Of a stretch of 64,000 nt of DNA, positions 6,468 to 14,613 are shown one piece after another. The notes under the pieces were generated by a model that saw only the letters and a program-made list of their open reading frames with translations, searched no databases and had not been told where the DNA came from. The stretch lies in contig CAYVUV010000404.1 of the NCBI GenBank assembly GCA_964455095.1, positions 1 through 64,000 on the forward strand, read 5' to 3'. Source of the DNA: CAYVUV01 sp964455095 (GTDB taxonomy: Bacteria; Desulfobacterota; Binatia; HRBIN30; CADEER01). Within the stretch, counting starts at the first letter, position 1. Each line of letters starts with the position of its first letter. Both the position numbers and the translations under genes were made by a program.

Positions 6468-9200
6468 TCAGAGCTTGACCCAGTAGAGGCGCACTTCGTC
6501 GTCTCTGATCTGTTCCGTTCCCGGGGGCTTCTTGCGCACGTCGACGATGTGAAAGCCGTGGCCGTAGGAAGTGCTGGCGGCGTCACCGAGATCGTCCAGG
6601 CGCACCACTTCCGAGTTGAGACCATTGCCCTTCGCGGCAACGGCCCACGGCGGGGGCTCCCAGTTGCGGTACTTCAGCAGCCACATCGTGAAGGGCCGCT
6701 GACAGGCCCCCCAGTTGAGCGGCTGCCAGCATTTGCTCGGATTGGTGCCGATCCACTGGTGCAGCGTCCATGGCTGCTCGAGGTTCTCTTGAAAAACGCT
6801 GCCGGTCTGGTCGATGTCCGCCCAGTTGTTGGAACTGCTGCCGGCTTCGCCGGACGGGATCGGAACGTTGTCGTGCGCGAAGAAGACGTGCGAGACCCGT
6901 CCCGAACACTTCCATTTCCGCCGGTCAACGAGATCCGCCTTTTCGATCGCTGGATCGCCGGCATCACAGCCGTGCTGGGTTATCGACTCGACCAGGGCGC
7001 GCGCATTGTAGGCGTTGTCGTCCTCGGCCACGTTCCAGAACCATACGGGCTCGCGCATCCACTCTTCCTGCTCGACACCCAGGGGATTGATGGAGCGGTC
7101 GATGCTCCAACTCACATAGGTCACGGCTGGCGTCAGCAGGGGCCAACGAATCCCGGTGGTCGGCGAGTTCCCGATGCCCAGGAGCCCAAAGGTCAACAAG
7201 CTGGCGCCGGTGTCGGTGGGGTCATAGATGCCGTAGTTGCGCTCCGCGTACCTGGGGAACGTGGGGACGGCTCCGCGCGGGTCATGGTGCATGAAGACAA
7301 ACTCGCTCTTGGCCTGCCGCGGACCGCCCTGGCTGTCCTGGTCCTGTGCAAAGTGCCGCAGCGTCTCCTCAAACCAATTCGCGCTCTCCTTGGTCACGCC
7401 ACCACCCCAGTTGAACACGGCGCCGCCGATGGCACCGCGATCCTTGGGTTTGAGGTCATAGGAGTTCAGGCCGATGAAGGAGTAGCCGCGATAGCGGAAC
7501 GCGAGATTGAGAGGCCCGAGTAGCGTCTGCCATTCGCCGAGCCCATCGTAGCGCGGCTTGTAGTTCAGCAGATTCCATTGAACGGCGACGGGAATGTAGC
7601 GATTGACGTCGTTGATCCGAGAACGCCATTGGCTCGAGGTGCGCCTGCCCGAGAAGCGATTCTTCAGATCGATGAGACTACGACCAATCGGATCGACGAC
7701 AAATTCGGCGAGCACATCGAAGAAGTTGTTGATGATCCCGCCGTAGCCGACGTACCCGTCGTGGTTCCCGGGGACGATGAAGAATGGGCGGCGAGCCTGG
7801 ATCAATGCCTCGCGAAGGTCGGTGAACTCGTTTCCGCCGTTGGCGTTGTAAGGCGACTTGGGTGGCAGGACCGCCAAGACGTTCAGGGCCAGATTGAGCG
7901 GGGCGCTACCTGCGGCACTGTCGGCGAAGTCGCCAGCCAGAATCACGAACTTCACCCGACGCACGGCTTCGCAAATGGAATCGCCGCTCCTCGCCTCGCA
8001 GGCCGTCGTGCAGCGCTCGGCCTCGGGCGCTTTTGTGTCCTTGGAATCCGATGCTGGCTGTCCCTGAGGGTGGCAATCACAGCCGAGCGACGCCACCGCG
8101 CCCGCGCGGTTGGCACAATCGTCGTCCATCGCATCGAGCTTGGCCAGCAGCCCCTTCAAGGCGTCCATGTTGCCGTGGTATTGCAGGTCGGCAGTGGCGG
8201 CGAAGGCAAACTCGTCGTCCTCGCCGGCCGCTGAATCCAGCACGACGGGCGCGACGATGTTCGGCTGCGATATCAGGCTCGCCGTCGCCAAAACCGCGAG
8301 CTTCTGGGCGTGCTCCTCGTCTCCCTCCCCCAGCTCGTCGGCCTGTTCGTCAAGTCTGTCCGCGATCTGCGTCAGGTCAGGAAAGAACTGCGGAACCATG
8401 ACACCCCGCAGCGCCATCGCGATGCCCTCGAGGCAGTTGGCGAAGCGCTCGTCGCGTGTACCGGGAGTCGGTCGGTGAACCTTCAGGAACTTCTTGAACC
8501 GGTACCAACGCCCGTGGCGGAGATCTTCCAAGACCTGGTTGTCACACTGTTGCGTCTTCTCGCAGAGCTTCCGGTCCTTCTCGCAGTCGAGCCGAGCGAG
8601 CGAGGTGACCTTGGGAAAGATGTGCAGCTGGTAGTAGCCGGCCGATCTCTGCCGATATTCTTTGGAAAAGACGATCGGCAAAAGCGGCGACCCATGCTGC
8701 TGCGTGATCTCTTCACCGTCGTAGAATTTCACCTTGGTCGGGTTGATGAGAACGGCTTTACGATTCTTCAACGGATCGGGCACGTTGAAAAGGCGGCGCG
8801 GCTGAAGATAGAAGCTTAGGATCTCGTTGACGTCGGGCGCCGCTTCCGTCCCCTCGAGCGCACCTTCCTTTTCGGTGAGTTGCGGAAGTCGCAGGAAGAT
8901 TGGCAGCGACCAATACAAGGTGCCGCCAATGGGACTGGGCTCGATCAATGCCGGGAAGGTCAGCCGCGGATACCGCTGCAGAGGTTGAGCTTCCGGCACA
9001 TCAAACTGCTCGTACTCCTCTGGATGCTCGTTTCTCAGCGCCTGCCGGATATCCCGCATCTGCTGGAGCAGGTGCGGCGAGGGAGGCTGGCCTTTCCGGT
9101 CCGCGTGCATTGTCAGCGCCGTGTCGGTCCGCTGCGCGGCGCAGCCGACAACTCCTACGACCACGAGAAGCGCGAGAATCGCTGCGCGAGACCCGGCCAT
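6468..9200 (-). CDS. Large metallophosphoesterase lipoprotein
   Basis: A 910-aa predicted lipoprotein with signal peptide and lipobox VVGC (Cys20). Residues 21-330 form an unrecognised N-terminal region. The calcineurin-like phosphoesterase core follows: ADLQ at 337-340 (DxQ where most members have DxH), LAGDFAD at 421-427, PGNHDG at 477-482 and MHHDPRG at 637-643. A four-Cys cluster (residues 374-410) is inserted between the first two metal motifs. These residues normally bind a dinuclear metal centre that hydrolyses phosphoesters. The substrate is unknown; the location is probably periplasmic and membrane-anchored. Its ATG abuts the stop of the 105-aa gene, suggesting coupled translation. 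The family is clear, but the protein is about three times the usual length. Confidence 0.82.
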   Translation of the reverse strand: MAGSRAAILALLVVVGVVGCAAQRTDTALTMHADRKGQPPSPHLLQQMRDIRQALRNEHPEEYEQFDVPEAQPLQRYPRLTFPALIEPSPIGGTLYWSLPIFLRLPQLTEKEGALEGTEAAPDVNEILSFYLQPRRLFNVPDPLKNRKAVLINPTKVKFYDGEEITQQHGSPLLPIVFSKEYRQRSAGYYQLHIFPKVTSLARLDCEKDRKLCEKTQQCDNQVLEDLRHGRWYRFKKFLKVHRPTPGTRDERFANCLEGIAMALRGVMVPQFFPDLTQIADRLDEQADELGEGDEEHAQKLAVLATASLISQPNIVAPVVLDSAAGEDDEFAFAATADLQYHGNMDALKGLLAKLDAMDDDCANRAGAVASLGCDCHPQGQPASDSKDTKAPEAERCTTACEARSGDSICEAVRRVKFVILAGDFADSAAGSAPLNLALNVLAVLPPKSPYNANGGNEFTDLREALIQARRPFFIVPGNHDGYVGYGGIINNFFDVLAEFVVDPIGRSLIDLKNRFSGRRTSSQWRSRINDVNRYIPVAVQWNLLNYKPRYDGLGEWQTLLGPLNLAFRYRGYSFIGLNSYDLKPKDRGAIGGAVFNWGGGVTKESANWFEETLRHFAQDQDSQGGPRQAKSEFVFMHHDPRGAVPTFPRYAERNYGIYDPTDTGASLLTFGLLGIGNSPTTGIRWPLLTPAVTYVSWSIDRSINPLGVEQEEWMREPVWFWNVAEDDNAYNARALVESITQHGCDAGDPAIEKADLVDRRKWKCSGRVSHVFFAHDNVPIPSGEAGSSSNNWADIDQTGSVFQENLEQPWTLHQWIGTNPSKCWQPLNWGACQRPFTMWLLKYRNWEPPPWAVAAKGNGLNSEVVRLDDLGDAASTSYGHGFHIVDVRKKPPGTEQIRDDEVRLYWVKL

Positions 9201-9201
9201 A

Positions 9202-9519
9202 TCAGCGACGCGCCAGAACGTTCGTCACCTGCCCTTTGACGAGCAAGCTGCCGTAGCACACCGGGGCCCCGACGGCCGCGTTGAGCTCCGCTTCCTGAGC
9301 GTCCTTGTCGAGCGATCCGGCGACCGGCTCGAGCGTGAGCGGGTCGCCGGCAGGGGCGGGCTGGTCCTGCACGAAGGTGACCAGATTGGCCTGGCGACCC
9401 TCGGCGCGCCCGACGGCAAAGGACAGCAGCACGAAGCCCTTCTTCTCGACCCGCCGCAGGGCGGTCTGATGAGCGGCCAGGGTATCGGTGGCGGAGAGGA
9501 TTTCCAGAGTGAGGGGCAT
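9202..9519 (-). CDS. Small uncharacterised protein in the envelope operon
   Basis: A 105-aa protein that I do not recognise. It has no signal peptide or membrane segment, so it is probably cytoplasmic. Its sequence alternates short strands and loops (LTLEILSATDTLAAHQTAL, then KKGFVLLSFAVGRAEGR), compatible with a small mixed alpha/beta or beta-sandwich domain. The ATG at 9519 follows GGGAGAG. The stop codon is one base from the start of the phosphoesterase gene and the upstream lipoprotein gene ends only 11 bases before it, so co-transcription is very likely. Being conserved in position between exported proteins suggests a chaperone or structural role, but this is a guess. Confidence 0.7.
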   Translation of the reverse strand: MPLTLEILSATDTLAAHQTALRRVEKKGFVLLSFAVGRAEGRQANLVTFVQDQPAPAGDPLTLEPVAGSLDKDAQEAELNAAVGAPVCYGSLLVKGQVTNVLARR

Positions 9520-9530
9520 GCGATCTCTCC

Positions 9531-10139
9531 CTATTGCTGAAGGCTCGCGACGGCGTCTTCGAGCAGCACCAGCTCGTCGTCCGTGTCCGCCTCGATGAGG
9601 TAGTCCTGCAGCGACTGCTTGGCGGTCTTGTTGGCTTTCACCGGAAGACCGGCGTTGCTGAGAACTGCAGCGGCCTGTTCTTCGTCGAGTGCCTGCGTCT
9701 GAGCGAAGATCTTGTCCTGACGCGACTCGACCTCGGGCGCCAGATCCCCGGCTATGGTGGCGGGCGCAAACGCCTGGTTGAAGCGCGACGCCGGGGCCTG
9801 GATGTCGCGGGCCGCGTGGCCGGTCGCAATGAAAGAGGCTACCTCGGTCGTACCGAACCACCGGGTGTTGAGTGAGAAGGTGGAGAGAGTCGAGAAGGCG
9901 TCGACATCGGCCACGTCGTTGCCGCCCGGGTCGCGGGAGGCTTTCTTTCCACTGGTCGGGACCAGCGCAGTCTCGGCGCGCTTGTAGCCGAGCGTCACCT
10001 GTGGCGGCCTGGCGTTGCCGTCGCCCGGCGTCGCCTTCAATCCCAGGGTCGTCCCGGTCACGATCGTCACACGCGAGCACGCGCCCGCGCAGAGCACGAC
10101 AATGGCGGCGAGCGCCACGACAAGAGATCGCTGTCGCAT
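9531..10139 (-). CDS. Small lipoprotein, paralogue of the next gene upstream
   Basis: A 202-aa predicted lipoprotein: signal peptide then lipobox AGAC (Cys20). No known domain. The segment VTLGYKRAETALVPT is closely mirrored by VTMGYDRAEVASIPA in the gene upstream, and FIATGHAARD by FFATGWAAHQ, so the two are tandem paralogues. The C-terminal third is helical and acidic. Its ATG overlaps the TGA of the upstream gene (TGATG), a translational-coupling signature. The repeated GYxRAE segment looks like a beta hairpin and may be part of an outer-membrane-associated assembly. The function is unknown. Confidence 0.72.
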   Translation of the reverse strand: MRQRSLVVALAAIVVLCAGACSRVTIVTGTTLGLKATPGDGNARPPQVTLGYKRAETALVPTSGKKASRDPGGNDVADVDAFSTLSTFSLNTRWFGTTEVASFIATGHAARDIQAPASRFNQAFAPATIAGDLAPEVESRQDKIFAQTQALDEEQAAAVLSNAGLPVKANKTAKQSLQDYLIEADTDDELVLLEDAVASLQQ

Positions 10140-10552
10140 CACTCCCCTCCAGTCTGTTCGCAGGAACGACCACATATCTCGCGCGCCTTGGTGCCGAAGA
10201 GCTTCTGCAGATTCGGGTCGTTGGCCGCCTGATGCGCCGCCCATCCGGTGGCGAAGAACTGGTGCAGCACCAGCGCCTCGTCCGTCCACGGATTGCCGTA
10301 GCGCACGTCGAAGAGGCCGAGCACTGCGTAGGTGTCCTGGGTCTTTACCGCGTCGGCATCATCGTTCTTCGGTGCCGGGATGGATGCGACCTCGGCGCGG
10401 TCGTAGCCCATCGTCACATCGACCGTCTGGTCGGCCTGCTGCGAGATGTCGAGCCCGAACTTCGTCGCTGTGCCGAAGCCCAGCGTGTGGCCGCAGCCCG
10501 CCAGAAGTGCCAGGGCGGCACATTGTCCGTACAGCATCGCGGTTCGTCTCAT
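10139..10552 (-). CDS. Small lipoprotein, tandem paralogue
   Basis: A 137-aa predicted lipoprotein. MRRTAM opens a hydrophobic signal peptide with lipobox LAGC. The mature part shares the GYxRAExxxxP segment and the F-ATG-AA segment with the 202-aa protein encoded directly downstream, and ends in a short tail with two Cys (CGRSC) that could form a disulfide. The ATG at 10552 overlaps the stop of the upstream gene by four bases (ATGA), and its own stop overlaps the next ATG by one base. I do not recognise a family. The tight overlaps on both sides indicate an obligate operon with equal expression. Confidence 0.72.
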   Translation of the reverse strand: MRRTAMLYGQCAALALLAGCGHTLGFGTATKFGLDISQQADQTVDVTMGYDRAEVASIPAPKNDDADAVKTQDTYAVLGLFDVRYGNPWTDEALVLHQFFATGWAAHQAANDPNLQKLFGTKAREICGRSCEQTGGE

Positions 10553-11178
10553 TCCTCTACCTCCTCCAGGATGGATTCGACCGGCAGGGGCGCATCGGGC
10601 GCGACCTCCCACACGGTGAGCTGGCTATCGAGGGGATGACTGGCATCGAAGTGCAGCAGAGACAGAGCGTCCGCAGGCGGCGTCATGTGCGTCCGGGCCG
10701 TGAAGCCGAGAGAGAGTGCGTTGACCTCCGCGCCAAACGTCAGCGCGAGGCCCGCGTTTACACGGCGCACGAAGCACGGCGCGCGGACACCCTCGCCTTG
10801 CAGATGAAACAAGCTCAGATGCCACGATCCGGGCGTCGGGTTCGGGTCCCAGGGTTCGAGGCGAGTCCAGCGCCAGGCGGAAGGCATGCTCGGATCCGAC
10901 GCACACTCGCCTTCGGCCGCTGCGAGTGCGACACGCCGAAAGTCACCGAGCGACACGCCCCATTGCGTTCCGGCCTCGAGCAGGGCGCCAAGTGCCCGCA
11001 CCTCGCTGACGTAGGCGCGTGCCGCGGGCGGCGCCGCATAGCGGAACAAGACCGGACCGAAGTAGTGCTCGCTGCCGCGCATGCGCACGGCACAACCGCT
11101 GGCACAGCCGGCGACGAGGACGATCAACGCGGTCGGCATGGGCGCCATGCGCGCCCGCCTCGATCGCGTCTGTTCCAC
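10549..11178 (-). CDS. Lipoprotein, first gene of the seven-gene envelope operon
   Basis: A 209-aa predicted lipoprotein: basic N-terminus, hydrophobic stretch, and a lipobox LVAGC at about residue 25. The ATG at 11178 or in-frame ATGs 10 and 13 codons later could serve as the start. No known domain is visible. A segment with LTFGAEVNALSLGF is vaguely like the LGLxxxxxxVTxGY region of the two following lipoproteins, so all three may share a fold, but this is weak. It is promoter-proximal: the 302 bases upstream hold a plausible sigma-70 promoter and no gene. The function is unknown; an outer-membrane location is likely. Confidence 0.68.
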   Translation of the reverse strand: MEQTRSRRARMAPMPTALIVLVAGCASGCAVRMRGSEHYFGPVLFRYAAPPAARAYVSEVRALGALLEAGTQWGVSLGDFRRVALAAAEGECASDPSMPSAWRWTRLEPWDPNPTPGSWHLSLFHLQGEGVRAPCFVRRVNAGLALTFGAEVNALSLGFTARTHMTPPADALSLLHFDASHPLDSQLTVWEVAPDAPLPVESILEEVEE

Positions 11179-11480
11179 GAATGCTTCCCTGATCGGTAAT
11201 GGACTGTCCGTAGAAACGTGCCTCCGTACACAACGTAGGACGGGTTTCCGCTAACCGTCAATTAGGACTTACCCTTAGCCAACCAGGAGTTCTCCATTGG
11301 TTCCTCAGAAGATCACCAAGAGTCTTCTTGTCGCGGATTTGACCATCAACGTTCAGCCTCAAGGAGATCCCGCATCGAGTGATGCTCAATGAGCAGGGGC
11401 GGTCGCCGGTGGAGAATTGATCCGAGCGCGCCACGTCAGGCAGTGCGTCGGCGAAGCGTCCGAGGTCGCCGCCTACTCAG
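11179..11480. other. Intergenic region upstream of the envelope operon
   Basis: About 300 bases with no credible gene. Base composition is more AT-rich than the flanks, as expected for a regulatory region. It separates the lipoprotein operon start (11178) from the end of the MFS gene (11481), so it must contain the operon's promoter and possibly the terminator of the MFS gene. No strong hairpin followed by T residues is seen. Confidence 0.6.
11232..11261 (-). promoter_or_regulatory. Candidate sigma-70 promoter of the envelope operon
   Basis: On the minus strand TTGACG (11261-11256) is followed after 18 bases by TACGTT (11237-11232). The -35 matches the consensus at five of six positions; the -10 is weaker. 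The predicted start is near 11225, about 45 bases before the first ATG at 11178. Motif reading only. Confidence 0.38.
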
Positions 11481-13091
11481 CTACTGCGAACCGGCGCCCG
11501 CCGGCGCGCGCAGCGCGTCCAATCGCGTGCGTTGCGCGGCCTCGTCCCGGGGGAGGTGGTGCGCCGCACGCAGGAGCAGCGCGACGGCCGTCAGATTGGC
11601 CGCCACCGCGAGCAGCATGCCGAGGCGCAGGTCGCCGGTGGCGACGGAGAGGCGGCCCATGGCGTAGGGGCCGAGCGCCAGGCCGATGAAGGTCACTACG
11701 AGCAGATAGGCCGCCGCGGCGGCGCCGCGCACGCGCGGCGAGACGAGGTCTTGAATCGTCGATGCGCCCGGGCCGATCCACATGCTGGCGGCAACGCTGA
11801 GCGGCGCGTTGAGCAGAAACGCAATGGCCGTGTGCTCGGTGTACAACAGCCACAGCAGCAGCGGCAGCGGCGCGAGACCGGTGGCGACGCCGACGTAGAG
11901 CCGCGCCGCCGGATTTCGCCGCCGCCAGCGATCCGCCCACAGCCCGCCCAGCGTCACACCGGCCCACCCCGCGACCGCGGCAGTGCCGCCGAGGACCACA
12001 CCGGCCTGCGCCTCGCTGACGCCGTGCACGCGAATGAAGAACGGCGCCGCCCAGAAGCCGACTCCGTAACCGGTGAAGGCGAGCAGCGCGAAGCCAAGGC
12101 CGGCGTAGCGCAGCGTCGGCGTGAGCACAATCATCTCGAACGCCGCGCGGTCGCGCAGCGCCAGCGCGTGCGCCCACGACACGGTCGCATAGACTCCGAT
12201 GCCGAGCGCGATCCACTGCGGCGGCGTGCCCAGCAGCGCGATCAGCAGCGCCGCGCCGGCGGCGCAGCCGGCTGCCGCGGCCAGGTTCCACGCCACGCCG
12301 CGCGCGCCGGCGCCGAGGCGCCACAAGTTGAACAGCGTCAGCGGCGGCAACACCGCGCACAGCTCCAGGGCCAGCTCGCGCCACGGGCCGCGATGCGCGA
12401 TGGGGGCCGCGATGATGCCGTCGCTCTGGCCGCGCCGCGGCTCGCGCAGCGTGCTCACCCACAGCGCCATCAACACACCCGGCGATCCGACGGCGAGAAA
12501 TGCGACTTGCCAGCCACGCAGTCCGAACGGCGCGATCTGGCCGGCAAAGGCAGCATCCCAGCGCTCGACGATCAGCCCACCGATGCCGAGCCCGAGCCCG
12601 GCGCCGATGTAGATGCCGCTCGAATAGATCGCCAGCACGGTGGCGCGCTTGGCCGGCGAGAAATAGTCCGACAGCAGCGAAAACGCCGCCGGGCTGGCGC
12701 TCGCCTCGCCGATGCCGACGCCGATGCGCGCGGCGGTGAGCTGCGGAAAGCCGCGCGCAAAGGCGGACAGCGCTGTCATCAAGCTCCAGAACAGCAGCCC
12801 GACCGAGATCAGGCGCGTGCGCACCCAGACATCGGCGAGCCGCCCGAGCGGGATGCCGAACAGCGAGTAGAACACGGCGAAGGCGGTGCCGTAGAGAAAG
12901 CCGATCTGCGCGTCGGACAGGCCGAGGTCGGCCTTGATGCGCTCGGCGAGAATCGAAAGGATCTGGCGGTCGAGGAAGTTGAAGACGTACACCACCACCA
13001 ACACGCCGAGCACGTAGCGCGCGTAGGAGCCGTCGATGTCGGCGCCGCCCGAATGCGTCGAAGGCGGCGGCGGGATGCGCGGCTTCGCCAT
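11481..13091 (-). CDS. Major facilitator superfamily transporter (Spinster-like)
   Basis: A 536-aa inner-membrane transporter with about 12 hydrophobic segments. The first helix FNFLDRQILSILAERIKADL and the following cytoplasmic-loop motif GIPLGRLADVWVR are hallmarks of the MFS_1/Spinster-like branch often annotated as glucarate or sphingolipid-type carriers. The middle loop (about residues 225-330) is longer than usual and includes extra hydrophobic stretches. It probably carries an organic acid or lipid-like substrate. The ATG at 13091 lies 13 bases after the stop of the CoA-transferase gene, so the two form an operon, suggesting uptake of the compound that is then activated as a CoA ester. 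Confidence 0.85.
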   Translation of the reverse strand: MAKPRIPPPPSTHSGGADIDGSYARYVLGVLVVVYVFNFLDRQILSILAERIKADLGLSDAQIGFLYGTAFAVFYSLFGIPLGRLADVWVRTRLISVGLLFWSLMTALSAFARGFPQLTAARIGVGIGEASASPAAFSLLSDYFSPAKRATVLAIYSSGIYIGAGLGLGIGGLIVERWDAAFAGQIAPFGLRGWQVAFLAVGSPGVLMALWVSTLREPRRGQSDGIIAAPIAHRGPWRELALELCAVLPPLTLFNLWRLGAGARGVAWNLAAAAGCAAGAALLIALLGTPPQWIALGIGVYATVSWAHALALRDRAAFEMIVLTPTLRYAGLGFALLAFTGYGVGFWAAPFFIRVHGVSEAQAGVVLGGTAAVAGWAGVTLGGLWADRWRRRNPAARLYVGVATGLAPLPLLLWLLYTEHTAIAFLLNAPLSVAASMWIGPGASTIQDLVSPRVRGAAAAAYLLVVTFIGLALGPYAMGRLSVATGDLRLGMLLAVAANLTAVALLLRAAHHLPRDEAAQRTRLDALRAPAGAGSQ

Positions 13092-13104
13092 GGCGCGGCG
13101 CGGC

Positions 13105-14355
13105 CTAGCCCAGGGCGCCGGCGCGGCGCCGGGCGGCAATGCGCTCGGCGTCGTAGCCGAGCACGCTCGCCAGCACTGCGTCGGTATCGCGCCCGGGCTC
13201 GACAGCCGCCTTGCCGGGCACCGGCAGCTGCTCGTCGAGCAACTTGATCGGCGACGGCATGAGGTCGGTGCCGGCCTCCCGCCACGGGCGCATCGGCAGG
13301 CGGTCTTGAAACTGCGGGTCACGCACGATCGATTTGGTGTCGTGCACCGGCGCCAGCGGCGTGTTCACGTCGAGGCCGAAGGCGATCCACTCCTCGGTCG
13401 TGCGGGTGGCGAAGATCGCCGCCAACTCGGCGCGCAAGGCGACGTCGCCGCGGGCGTGGTCGGCATACTTGGCGCCGGGATTGCGCTCGTAGAGATCGGC
13501 GCGGCCGACGCCGTGGCAGAAGTTCTTCCAGAACTCGCGCTCCGAGGCCATGAACAGCACGATGCCGTCGCGCGAACGATAGTATTGATAGCGCACCGAC
13601 TCGGTCATGCTGTTGTCGCCGACCGGGCGGCGCGCGCCCTTGCCGTCGCCGTCGTTGCCGGTGACCTCGTCCTCCGGCCGCTCGTAGGCCTTGTTGCCCT
13701 CGATGCCGTTCCAGTTGAACGCCGCCGCCGCGTCGCTCTGCGCCACTTCGAAACGGCAGCCGCGCCCGGTGGCGCGCGCGCGAATGATCGCGGCGAGAAT
13801 GCCGAGCGCGGCATAGAGCGGGCCGGCGTTGATACCAATGGTCGTGTAGCTCGGGATGGTCGGGCGCCCCTCGGCGTCGAACGTCGGGCGCGCCACGCCG
13901 GCCCAGGCGTCGTAGGCGATGCCGTGGCTCGGCATGTCTTTGTACGGACCGGTGAGGCCGTAGCCGGAGATGCTGCAGAAAACGATGGCGGGATTGGCCT
14001 CTTGCAGGCGCTCGTACGTGAGACCGCGGCGTGCCAGCGCGCCGGGCCGCATCGCTTCGATGACGGCGTCGGCCCCGCGCACCAGGTCGAGATACGTCGC
14101 GACGCCCTCCGCCGTGCGCAGATCGAGCACGATGCTGCGCTTGCCGCGGTTGAGATGCCAATGCAGCAGCGAGACGCCGTCAATGATCGGGAACGCCATC
14201 TTGCGCACGTAGTCGCCACCCGGCGCCTCGACCTTGATCACTTCGGCGCCGAGGTCGGCCAACTGCATGCCGACCGCGGCCGGCCCGAGCATCGAGCTCT
14301 CGATCACACGCACGCCCGCCAGCAACGCGCCGCTCTCTCCCTGAGTCGTCGTCAT
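13105..14355 (-). CDS. CaiB/BaiF family (class III) CoA transferase
   Basis: A 416-aa class III CoA transferase or racemase. The N-terminal signature is present (VRVIESSMLGPAAVGMQLAD, then LGAEVIKVEAPGGDYVR), as are the nucleotide-fold segments RGKRSIVLDLRTAEG and ADAVIEAMRPGALARRGL. In this family an aspartate two residues after the conserved HG/HD segment forms the enzyme-CoA anhydride; here the local sequence is SHGIAYDAWAG, in which Asp is displaced relative to the usual alignment. Such enzymes move CoA between carboxylic acids or epimerise alpha-methylacyl-CoA. The ATG at 14355 follows GGGAGA. It is co-directional with the MFS carrier downstream. The substrate is unknown. Confidence 0.87.
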   Translation of the reverse strand: MTTTQGESGALLAGVRVIESSMLGPAAVGMQLADLGAEVIKVEAPGGDYVRKMAFPIIDGVSLLHWHLNRGKRSIVLDLRTAEGVATYLDLVRGADAVIEAMRPGALARRGLTYERLQEANPAIVFCSISGYGLTGPYKDMPSHGIAYDAWAGVARPTFDAEGRPTIPSYTTIGINAGPLYAALGILAAIIRARATGRGCRFEVAQSDAAAAFNWNGIEGNKAYERPEDEVTGNDGDGKGARRPVGDNSMTESVRYQYYRSRDGIVLFMASEREFWKNFCHGVGRADLYERNPGAKYADHARGDVALRAELAAIFATRTTEEWIAFGLDVNTPLAPVHDTKSIVRDPQFQDRLPMRPWREAGTDLMPSPIKLLDEQLPVPGKAAVEPGRDTDAVLASVLGYDAERIAARRRAGALG

Positions 14356-14436
14356 CCGATTCGTCTCCCTCTGCTGTGGTCGCAACCCGAGTATCGCGAG
14401 CTGCCGCCCGCCTGCAACCGCAGTCAGCTCTCTCCG

Positions 14437-14531
14437 GTTCCCCCCTCCTTTCCAAGGAGGGGGTCAGGGGGAGGTAGTTTTGGTCCATCAAAGCGACCTC
14501 CCCTAGCCCCTCCTTGGAAAGGAGGGGGAAC
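14437..14531. repeat. Palindromic intergenic repeat, family A (two inverted arms)
   Basis: Two inverted arms, each itself a short hairpin built on CCCCTCCTTnnnAAGGAGGGG followed by a CTAGGGGAGGT-like tail, face each other around about 25 unique bases. The same arm occurs at 34929-35026 and 42565-42602. The element lies between two divergently transcribed genes. It encodes nothing and is probably a mobile or structural repeat of the genome. Confidence 0.75.
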
Positions 14532-14613
14532 GGAGCGGAAAGGAGGGGGATCGGAGAGAATACACCAGACGGCGGCGTTGCTCCCGCGCCGGGCGGGTGG
14601 GATATGACGACGC

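Noticed and set aside
5238..7523. Long plus-strand open frame across the phosphoesterase gene.
   Set aside because: It is antisense to a gene with clear metal motifs and a lipobox, and has no recognisable domain.
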